From Halobellus sp. MBLA0158 (GTDB lineage Archaea; Halobacteriota; Halobacteria; Halobacteriales; Haloferacaceae), in NCBI RefSeq assembly GCF_041477585.1, contig NZ_JBGNYA010000001.1, positions 1,860,001 to 1,924,000 on the forward strand: a stretch of DNA of 64,000 bases, in the 5' to 3' direction. Of this stretch, positions 11,380 through 18,579 are shown piece after piece. How positions within the stretch are numbered: the stretch's first letter is position 1; each line of letters opens with the position of its first letter. A model generated the notes under the pieces. It had not been told where the DNA came from and did not search any database. It saw only the letters and a program-made list of their open reading frames with translations. A program made the translations under genes and the position numbers.

Positions 11380-13539
11380 ATGACGGACGACGACGGGACG
11401 GCCGGACCGGAGCCATCGGATCCGGATGGCGTCCCAGAGACGGCCGGATCGGCCGCGGACTCCCTCGTGGACGCCGACACGAACGCCGGGGGCGATCAGG
11501 GGACCGAGCGCGGCTCCGCCGAAATCCGGGCGGCCGACGGCGTGGATCTGGAGCAGTTCCGCGACGCCTTGGAGGCCGAAGGCCGTCCCCTCGCGAGCGC
11601 CTCGGCCGTCGCACGGCGGCTCGGTCTCTCCCAGGCCGACGCGGCCGAGGGACTGGACGCGCTGGTCGAAGACGGCGAGGTCGAGCGCGTGAACGTCGAG
11701 ACCGATCCCGTCGTCTACTACCCGAGCGAGTGGGATCGGCTGGCCGAGCGCGAGCGCATCATCCTCTTTCCCGAACGCCGCGAGATCGTCGTCGACCAAC
11801 CGACCCAGTACACGCGAGCGCGCCTCTCGCAGTTCGCGCACCTGGTCGACTCCACCGGCGAGCGCGAGCGGACGACCGTCGACCGCGAGACCGACACCCG
11901 CGGCTACATCTACGAGATCCGCCAGGAGGACGTCTGGCAGGCGCCCTTCGACGACGTCGAGGACCTGCTCTCGCTGGTCCGGTCGGTCCTGCCGCGGCGC
12001 TCGCCGCAGCTCGAAGACTGGATCGCCTCGCAGTGGAAGCGGGCCAACCGATTCCGGCTCTACACCCACGAGGACGGCTACGTCGTCCTCGAAGCCGCCT
12101 CCGAGAGCCTGATGGGCAACGTCGCGCGCCAGAAGCTCGACGACGAGCAGTTGGTCGCGCCCATCTCCGACACCGAGAGCTGGGTCCGCGAGGGGAAGGA
12201 GGCCCAGATCAAGCGGGTCCTCTACGAGGCGGGCTACCCGGTCGAGGACGACCGCGACCTCGACACCGGCGATCCCCTGGACGTCGACCTGACGGTCGAG
12301 CTACGCGACTACCAGCGCGACTGGGTCGACCGCTTCCTCGACCAGCGCGCCGGCGTGCTCGTCGGGCCGTCGGGCGCCGGAAAGACCGTGACCGCGATCG
12401 GCGTCCTCGCCGAGATCGGCGGCGAGTCGCTGATTCTGGTCCCCTCCCGGGAGCTCGCGGGCCAGTGGCGCGAGGAACTCCTCCGGCACACGACCCTCAG
12501 CGAGGACCAGATCGGCGAGTACCACGGCGGCCAAAAGGAGATCCGGCCGGTCACGATCGCGACCTACCAGACCGCCGGGATGGACCGCCACCGCTCGCTG
12601 TTCGACTCCCGCGGGTGGGGGCTCGTCGTCTACGACGAGGTCCACCACATCCCCTCGCGGATCTACCGCCGGAGCGCCGACCTCCAGGCCAAACACCGGC
12701 TCGGGCTCTCGGCGACGCCCGTGCGCGAAGACGACAAGGAAAAAGAGATCTTCACGCTCATCGGCTCGCCGATCGGGACCGACTGGTCGCGGCTCTTCGA
12801 GGCGGGCTACGTTCAGGAGCCGGAAGTCCAGATCCGCTATCTCCCCTGGAGCGACGAGTTCGCCCGCAACGAGTGGGCGAGCGCCGAGGGCCGCGACAGG
12901 CACCGCATCGCGGCGGAGAACCCAGAGAAGATCGAAGAGACGCGCCGCCTGCTCGATGCTCACTCCGACGCGAAGACGCTCGTGTTCGTCGATTGGCTGG
13001 ACCAGGGCGAGCGGATTTCCGAGGCGCTCGACGTCCCGTTCGTCAGCGGGGAGATGGCCCATTACCGCCGCGAGCGCGTTTTCGAGGCCTTCCGCGAGGG
13101 CGACCGTCGCGTCCTCGTGGTCTCGCGCGTCGGTGACGAGGGCATCGATCTCCCGAACGCGGAGGTCGCGATCGTCGCCTCGGGACTCGGCGGCTCGCGT
13201 CGCCAGGGCGCCCAGCGCGCGGGGCGGACGATGCGTCCCGCGGGCGGCTCGACGGTGTACGTGCTGGCCACCCGCGGGACCTCCGAGGAGGACTTCGCCC
13301 AGCGGCAGATGCGACACCTCGCGGAGAAGGGCGTCCGCGTGACCGAACGCGACCGGAGCGAGACTGAACGAGACCAGAGCGAAACCGAACCCGATCGGAG
13401 CGAAACCGAACGCGATCGGAACGGCGACGGTACCGATCACGACGGCGCGGACGCGGCGGAGACCGAACCGTCCGAAGGGGAGACCGAGAACGACACGGTC
13501 TCGCCGGAAACGTCGTTGGACACGACCGGCGGAGCATAG
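11380..13539 (+). CDS. rad25: XPB/Rad25-type superfamily 2 DNA helicase
   Basis: The 719-residue product has an acidic disordered N-terminus (1-45), a winged-helix-like segment (about 46-110), and an XPB-type helicase core. Motif I VGPSGAGKT is near residue 328, the DEVHH motif near 419, a SATP motif near 445, and motif VI QGAQRAGRTMRP near 610. The last 75 residues are a low-complexity tail of repeated ERDxSETE units, typical of salt-adapted linkers. Archaeal XPB homologues unwind DNA in repair, often with Bax1, which is not present here. It flanks the origin and is followed 33 bp later by the methylase-like gene on the same strand, so the two may share a transcript. Confidence 0.9.
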   Translation: MTDDDGTAGPEPSDPDGVPETAGSAADSLVDADTNAGGDQGTERGSAEIRAADGVDLEQFRDALEAEGRPLASASAVARRLGLSQADAAEGLDALVEDGEVERVNVETDPVVYYPSEWDRLAERERIILFPERREIVVDQPTQYTRARLSQFAHLVDSTGERERTTVDRETDTRGYIYEIRQEDVWQAPFDDVEDLLSLVRSVLPRRSPQLEDWIASQWKRANRFRLYTHEDGYVVLEAASESLMGNVARQKLDDEQLVAPISDTESWVREGKEAQIKRVLYEAGYPVEDDRDLDTGDPLDVDLTVELRDYQRDWVDRFLDQRAGVLVGPSGAGKTVTAIGVLAEIGGESLILVPSRELAGQWREELLRHTTLSEDQIGEYHGGQKEIRPVTIATYQTAGMDRHRSLFDSRGWGLVVYDEVHHIPSRIYRRSADLQAKHRLGLSATPVREDDKEKEIFTLIGSPIGTDWSRLFEAGYVQEPEVQIRYLPWSDEFARNEWASAEGRDRHRIAAENPEKIEETRRLLDAHSDAKTLVFVDWLDQGERISEALDVPFVSGEMAHYRRERVFEAFREGDRRVLVVSRVGDEGIDLPNAEVAIVASGLGGSRRQGAQRAGRTMRPAGGSTVYVLATRGTSEEDFAQRQMRHLAEKGVRVTERDRSETERDQSETEPDRSETERDRNGDGTDHDGADAAETEPSEGETENDTVSPETSLDTTGGA

Positions 13540-13572
13540 ACGGAACCGACCGAAGATGGGACGGACACTCTG

Positions 13573-16158
13573 ATGACCGATTCGCGCTCGCCAGAGGGGA
13601 CCGATACCGCCCCTGCGTCCGCGACTCCAGCGGACGGCTCGGGCGACTGGCAGGACCTGGTCGACGGCGACTACGTACGCCGATACCGGACCGCACTCCG
13701 GGACTCCCTCGACGCGCGACCCGTCGCGGACGCGTTCGAATCGTGGCGCCGGTACGTCCGAGACCGGCACGGGGGCGTCGTCGACGACCTGGCGAGTGAT
13801 CGCGACGACCTGGCAGGCGACCGCGACGACCCGGTAGACGACCACGACGACTCCCGGACCGAAATCGCCCGGTCGCTGTTCGTCGAGACGCTCGCGTTCG
13901 ACTTCCGACTTCGCTCCGTGCTGGAGGCGTTCGAACGCCAGTTCGACTGTTCGGTGCGGCGACCTCTCGGAGTCGGCTCGTCGATCCCGTACGACCCCGG
14001 ATTCGAGTCCGTCCACGACTACGTCTGCCCCCGAATCGACGCTGCCGACGACGAGCGCTCGGCCTTCGTCGCCGCCGCCAACGGATTCGCTCGCGGGGCA
14101 GACCCGGACGCCGTCGCCCGACTGCACCGGGCGTCCGTGTCGCTGTCGTTCCGACGGGCGTTCGGCCGCTACGACACCCCGACCGGCATCGCCGAACTCG
14201 CCGTCGAGGAGGCGCTCGGTCCGTTTCTCGACGATGCGAGCGGCGACCAAACCTCACTCCCGACCGTCCTCGATCCGGGCTGCGGCGCCGGAGCGTTCCT
14301 CGCGGCCGCGACGCGCGCGATGATCCCGGGGTCTGATCCTGACTCCGATTCCGAGTCCGACTCCGCTCCTCCTTTCGATCCTGCTCCCAATTCCGCTACC
14401 GATCGCGACCCCACCGACCGAGTCCGATCGATCCTCGACGCCGTCCGCGGATTCGACGTCTCGCCGACGGCCGTTCGCGCGTCGCGTCTCGCGATGGTCC
14501 TCGCGATCCGGTCCCTCCTCGCCGAGATCGCCGCTGAGAGGAGCGCCGACGGCACCCCCACCTTCGCGCCGCGGGTCGTCCTGGGCGACGCCGTCGACGC
14601 CATAGCGGCGGACCCGCCGCTTGACGGCCGCCGGGCCGACGCGCTCCTCGCGAATCCGCCGTGGCTGACCTGGGACGGGCTCACAGAGCGGACGAAGTCG
14701 CGCTGGCGGGACGGCCCGATCGCCGACGCGGCGCTCGACCTGTTCGACCGCGAGGGAGCCGACGCCCGACTCGGCTACGCCAACGACGACCTCTCGGTCT
14801 CGTACGCCTGGGCGTGTCTGGACCGGCTCCTCCGGGACGGTGGGCGCGCTGCGGTGGTGCTGAAGCGCGACGTCCTCACGGGCGTCGCGGGGGCCCGCGC
14901 TCGACGGTCCACGCTGGGCGAACGGGGCCTCGAACACGAGCGGATCCACGATTTCGGCCCGCTCTGTCCCTTCCCTGACGTCGACGCCGGCACGGCGCTG
15001 TTCTCGCTCCGCGTGGGCGATCGGGCGGCTGATCAGATAGCTGGAGAGGCCGATGGAGACGGAACCGAAGCCGGTTCGGACGGAACCGGAGTCGATAGAG
15101 ACGAAATCGGTGGCGACGGTGGCGTCCCGACGACCGAGTGGCGCGCCCGAAGCGACGACCCCGACGCGACTCCTTCGGCGGATGACGGCCGCGACCGATT
15201 TCGGTCCCTGGCGAGGATGCGGGCGTCGCTCGACCGCTCGACGACCCGGCTCGTCCCGGCGGCGCCCGACGAGCCGACGTCGCCGTGGATCCGCGCCGAC
15301 GCGGAGCGGCGAGCCCTCGGTGACAGCGCCTACCGGATCCGCCACGGCGTGAAGGACGACGCGAAGTCCGTCTACGCCGTCGACCGGGAGACGATCGACC
15401 GCCACGACCTCGAACCCGACTACCTTTACCCCTACCTCAAGTCCAAACACGTGGTCAAATACGGCCTGTTCGGCTACGATCGGCAGCTGATCCCACAGCG
15501 GAAAGCCGGCGAGGACAACGAAGCGGAGCTCCGGAGGCAGGCCCCACAGACGTACGCGTACCTCGACGCACACCGCGACCGTCTGACCGACCGCGGCTCG
15601 ACGTGGTTCGACGACGGCCCGTTCTACTCGCTCTTCGGCCTCGGGCCGTACACGTGGGCGGACTACAAAGTCGTCTGGTGCCGGCTCGGGTTCAAGCCCC
15701 ACTTTGCCGTCGTTTCGACGGTGACCGATCCGCTCCTCGGCGAGAAGCCCGTCGTCCCGGGCGATCACTGTATGTTCGTCGGGACCGACGACGAACGCGA
15801 GGCGCTCTATCTCTGCGGTCTGCTCAACTCCGCCCCCTATCAGCGATGCCTCCGCGACGTCGCCTCCGGCGGGAAGTCCAGCCTCTCGAAGTCGACGGTC
15901 GAACGGCTCGCGCTGCCGGCGTGGACGGGCGACCGAACACAGCGACGACTGGCGGAGCTGACTCGAACCGCCCACGACATCGTCCCCCAGCACGTCGACT
16001 GCTCGAAGCGAGCCTACAACCGCAAGACGATTCCGGAGCTCGCGTCGGTCCAGGCGGAGATCGATCGCACCGCGGAGGAATTCCTGACCGCACGCACCCA
16101 ACACGGCTCGGACGAGACCGACCGACGGGACCGGGCCGTCCGCGACCCCGATGAGTAA
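13573..16158 (+). CDS. Large adenine-specific DNA methylase-like protein
   Basis: The 861-residue product shows amino-methyltransferase motifs: motif I DPGCGAGAF near residue 235 (SAM binding) and catalytic motif IV NPPW near 361. Its C-terminal half (about 560-830) resembles the specificity part of TaqI or Eco57I-type enzymes (YPYLKSKHVVKYG, then the GDHCMFVG and LCGLLNSAPYQR segments). Low-complexity Asp/Ser and Gly/Asp insertions lie near 255-275 and 485-520. No PD-(D/E)XK nuclease motif is obvious in the N-terminus, so it may be a solitary methylase or a type IIG-like enzyme. It lies 33 bp after the helicase and 35 bp before tRNA-Tyr. Substrate and role at the origin are unknown. Confidence 0.8.
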   Translation: MTDSRSPEGTDTAPASATPADGSGDWQDLVDGDYVRRYRTALRDSLDARPVADAFESWRRYVRDRHGGVVDDLASDRDDLAGDRDDPVDDHDDSRTEIARSLFVETLAFDFRLRSVLEAFERQFDCSVRRPLGVGSSIPYDPGFESVHDYVCPRIDAADDERSAFVAAANGFARGADPDAVARLHRASVSLSFRRAFGRYDTPTGIAELAVEEALGPFLDDASGDQTSLPTVLDPGCGAGAFLAAATRAMIPGSDPDSDSESDSAPPFDPAPNSATDRDPTDRVRSILDAVRGFDVSPTAVRASRLAMVLAIRSLLAEIAAERSADGTPTFAPRVVLGDAVDAIAADPPLDGRRADALLANPPWLTWDGLTERTKSRWRDGPIADAALDLFDREGADARLGYANDDLSVSYAWACLDRLLRDGGRAAVVLKRDVLTGVAGARARRSTLGERGLEHERIHDFGPLCPFPDVDAGTALFSLRVGDRAADQIAGEADGDGTEAGSDGTGVDRDEIGGDGGVPTTEWRARSDDPDATPSADDGRDRFRSLARMRASLDRSTTRLVPAAPDEPTSPWIRADAERRALGDSAYRIRHGVKDDAKSVYAVDRETIDRHDLEPDYLYPYLKSKHVVKYGLFGYDRQLIPQRKAGEDNEAELRRQAPQTYAYLDAHRDRLTDRGSTWFDDGPFYSLFGLGPYTWADYKVVWCRLGFKPHFAVVSTVTDPLLGEKPVVPGDHCMFVGTDDEREALYLCGLLNSAPYQRCLRDVASGGKSSLSKSTVERLALPAWTGDRTQRRLAELTRTAHDIVPQHVDCSKRAYNRKTIPELASVQAEIDRTAEEFLTARTQHGSDETDRRDRAVRDPDE

Positions 16159-16193
16159 CCCTTAAGTCCGACAGCGGCGCTACCTTGAGGTGC

Positions 16194-16267
16194 CCGCTCT
16201 TAGCTCAGCCTGGTAGAGCAGCCGACTGTAGATCGGCTTGCCCCCCGTTCAAATCGGGGAGAGCGGA
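16194..16267 (+). tRNA. tRNA-Tyr (anticodon GTA)
   Basis: The sequence starts CCGCTCTTAGCTCAGCC; the acceptor stem CCGCTCT/AGAGCGG pairs fully with the C1-G72 pair typical of archaeal tRNA-Tyr. The anticodon stem GCCGA/TCGGC holds the loop CTGTAGA, anticodon GTA. The T stem CCCCG/CGGGG is intact. Length 74 nt, discriminator A, no encoded CCA. No intron is present. Confidence 0.97.
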
Positions 16268-16491
16268 CTCGATCTCCTGTCGAACCCGAATCGACACCGA
16301 TGGTCTCGCCGACCGCAGAGCAGTCTCCGATTTCTCGCCAAGAGGCGACGAATATCGAACGTAGTACCAAGCAACGGATCTGTCGGTATCGGCCGTCTGA
16401 CTCGGGCCAGCGGCGCTCCCACTCAAACATAATTATCATTTATAATAATAAACGCCTAAAGCTATCACCTCTCCCCGACGAACGTCACAGT
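16268..16491 (+). promoter_or_regulatory. A+T-rich promoter region before the HalX gene
   Basis: No gene is supported in these 224 bp. The stretch 16428-16452 (ATAATTATCATTTATAATAA) is the most A+T-rich short segment in this neighbourhood and carries a TATA box (TTTATAAT) about 50 bp before the ATG at 16492. Confidence 0.5.
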
Positions 16492-17355
16492 ATGGCACAC
16501 GCTCCCACAGACGGCGCCGACCGGCCCGACGGCCCAGCGGCCGCCCCGGAGGGGGCGTCGACGAACGAGCCGCGACCCCGCTTTCGAGCGGCGGTCTTCG
16601 TCCTCGCGGACGGGGGCACCTGCGCCGAGATCGCCGACTCGATGCCCGACCGGCTCCCCGTCGAGACGTTCACGACGTCCGCGTCGTTCGAGGCGGAATT
16701 CTCGGAGAACGTGGCCGTGGCGGTGTTGTCTCTGGCCGTCCCCGAATCGCGGCTCTCGAAGCTCGTGCCGCGGATCATCGCGACGTCGCCGTCCGCTCGG
16801 ATCTGCCTCTCGGCGTCGAGCGGTGCGGAACTCGACGCCAGCGACGTCCCGCACGACGAGGCCGTCGTGCGGCCCGTCGACCGCGAGTCGTTCACCGACC
16901 TGATCACGCGGCTGTACGTCCGCGCGTACTACGTCGTCACGATGGAGCGATACTTCAAGATCGCCGTCTCGATCCGGCACTGCGAATTCCGGCATCGGAG
17001 TGCGGACGCGCCCGACGACGAGACGATCGAGCGCCTGGAGCGCCTCAAACGGGCGCGGGACCGCACGGAGAGGTACCTCTCGTACTTCCGGGGCTACCTC
17101 GGTCAGGACGACATCAGGGCGATCAAGAGCCGTCCGGATCGGCTCGACGACCTGGTGCGGTCATCGAAACGGGGGCCGGACCCCTCGGACGTCGGGCTCC
17201 CCGAGACGTGTCCGGGGTGCGGTCTCGACTGGACGGCGTGGCACGGTCCGGGCCTCCGCGACGGCTACCAGCGACTCGGGGCCGACACCTGGGAGTGTAC
17301 CAAGTGCGGCCACGTCGTCGCCGACACCGACCCGCAGGGCTACTACGTGAACTGA
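16492..17355 (+). CDS. HalX protein with degenerate receiver domain and C-terminal zinc ribbon
   Basis: The 287-residue product has a disordered start (1-27), a receiver-like fold (about 28-150), a HalX-type helical segment (about 150-225, RLYVRAYYVVTMERYF onward) and a zinc ribbon at the end (CPGCGLDW and CTKCG). The strand that should carry the phospho-acceptor Asp reads VAVAVLSLAVPE, with Ser where Asp is expected, while the later PVDRESFTDLI segment resembles the conserved Lys-Pro region of receivers but reads Arg-Pro. It is therefore probably not phosphorylated in the usual way. The start at 16492 follows the A+T-rich promoter; the frame is open further upstream through the tRNA, which cannot be coding. 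Its regulatory target is unknown. Confidence 0.75.
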   Translation: MAHAPTDGADRPDGPAAAPEGASTNEPRPRFRAAVFVLADGGTCAEIADSMPDRLPVETFTTSASFEAEFSENVAVAVLSLAVPESRLSKLVPRIIATSPSARICLSASSGAELDASDVPHDEAVVRPVDRESFTDLITRLYVRAYYVVTMERYFKIAVSIRHCEFRHRSADAPDDETIERLERLKRARDRTERYLSYFRGYLGQDDIRAIKSRPDRLDDLVRSSKRGPDPSDVGLPETCPGCGLDWTAWHGPGLRDGYQRLGADTWECTKCGHVVADTDPQGYYVN

Positions 17356-17397
17356 GTCCGGAACGGCTTATTACCGAGCGACGCACACGGGGAGACG

Positions 17398-17703
17398 ATG
17401 CCGACAGCCTACGTCACGGCCCCGCGGGCGGCGGCCGAAGACCTCGCGTCGTTCCTCGTCGACGAGCGCCTGGCGGCCTGCGTGAACGTCGTCGACTGCC
17501 GATCGACCTACCGCTGGGACGGCGACGTCCACGAGGCCGAGCCGGAAGCGATCCTCCTCGCGAAGACGACGGCCGAACGCTACCCCGACCTGAAGGCGGC
17601 CCTCGAAGCCGAACACCCGAACGACGTGCCGTGTATCGAGCGCTTCGACGAGGCCGACGTGCTCGATTCCTTCGCCGGGTGGATCGACAGCGAGGTCGCG
17701 TGA
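17398..17703 (+). CDS. cutA: CutA1 family protein
   Basis: The 101-residue product covers a whole CutA1 domain: the LVDERLAACVNVV segment near residue 18-30, YRWDGDVHEAEPEAILLAKT near 40-60, and HPNDVPCIERF near 78-88. CutA1 forms a very stable trimer; in bacteria it was linked to divalent-cation tolerance, but its molecular role remains unclear. The gene starts 42 bp after the HalX gene on the same strand and may be transcribed with it. Confidence 0.92.
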   Translation: MPTAYVTAPRAAAEDLASFLVDERLAACVNVVDCRSTYRWDGDVHEAEPEAILLAKTTAERYPDLKAALEAEHPNDVPCIERFDEADVLDSFAGWIDSEVA

Positions 17704-17805
17704 CCGGAGTCGAGTACTCCCAGAATGCAACGATACGTAGCTCCCAATACCGGCTAGTAGGCCTCATATATCGGCTTATGCGCCGCGGGCGTCTGTTTCG
17801 AAACG

Positions 17806-18096
17806 ATGTCCGATCGCGACTGCCCGGCCCGCGTCGTCGTTCGGCGGCCGATGAACGACCACGGGACGATGACCGTCGAACTGTGTGAGACGAACGAGAT
17901 CCGCCACGTCTGCGAGTACGCGACGCCCGAACTCGAACGCCGGCTCGGCTCCCTCCCGGCCGAGGCGGTCCTCCCGTTGGCGATGGCTCGCGTCGGCGTC
18001 CGCGCGAACGTGTGGCGCGCCGTGGCGATCCCCGATCGGAGAGCCGCCGACGCGGCCGCCGTCGAATCCGATCGAGGACTCCGACAGCCGCCGTAG
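17806..18096 (+). CDS. Small haloarchaeal protein of unknown function
   Basis: The 96-residue product is not recognised. It has a compact alpha/beta pattern (VVVRRPMNDHGTMTVELCE, then a helical ELERRLGSLP and the MARVGVRANVWRAVAIP strand region) and a disordered end. A TATA-like CATATATC lies near 17764-17771, about 35-40 bp before the ATG, which supports a real gene. It is preceded by cutA and followed by a thioesterase, both on the same strand. Confidence 0.6.
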   Translation: MSDRDCPARVVVRRPMNDHGTMTVELCETNEIRHVCEYATPELERRLGSLPAEAVLPLAMARVGVRANVWRAVAIPDRRAADAAAVESDRGLRQPP

Positions 18097-18162
18097 CCGG
18101 AGCACCACGTCCCGCGGTGATCCGATCGGACGTTTTTCTACGGTCCGCCCCGAGGGAGCGGT

Positions 18163-18570
18163 ATGTCGACTGACTCGATCGCGTTCCCCTACGAGACGGA
18201 GCACGAAGTCCGGTTCCGCGACCTCGACGCCGTCGGCCACGTGAACAACGTCGTGTACGCGACCTACTGCGAGCAGTGCCGCGTCAGATTTCTCGAAGCG
18301 GTTCTCGGCGAGCGCGCCGCCGACCTCGGCGTCGTCGTCGCGCACCTGGAGCTCGACTATCGGACGCCGATCGAAGGGACAGGCACCGTCGCCGTCGCGA
18401 TGGAGCCCGGCGACGTCGGCGACTCCTCGTTCGAGCTGACCTACGAACTCACCTTCGAGGGCGAGGTCGTCGCCACCGGCTCGTCGGTCCAGGTAGTCGT
18501 CGATCCCGAGACCGGCGCGTCGGCGCCGCTCCCGGACGGCTGGCGGGCGGTGCTCGACGCCGAGGCCTGA
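18163..18570 (+). CDS. Hotdog-fold acyl-CoA thioesterase (4HBT family)
   Basis: The 135-residue product is a single hotdog domain. The FRDLDAVGHVNNVVYATYCEQ segment near residues 19-38 carries the Asp and the HVNN motif of the YbgC/FadM (4-hydroxybenzoyl-CoA thioesterase) type, and YRTPIEGTG follows near 66. It should hydrolyse acyl- or aryl-CoA esters; the substrate cannot be told from sequence. It converges with the propeller lipoprotein gene, only 9 bp apart. Confidence 0.9.
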   Translation: MSTDSIAFPYETEHEVRFRDLDAVGHVNNVVYATYCEQCRVRFLEAVLGERAADLGVVVAHLELDYRTPIEGTGTVAVAMEPGDVGDSSFELTYELTFEGEVVATGSSVQVVVDPETGASAPLPDGWRAVLDAEA

Positions 18571-18579
18571 GCGCTCGCC

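Noticed and set aside
12301-14250. Long minus-strand open frame opposite the helicase and methylase genes
   Set aside because: It is the antisense of two well-supported genes in GC-rich DNA; its translation has no domain pattern and an Arg/Val-rich composition unlike haloarchaeal proteins.
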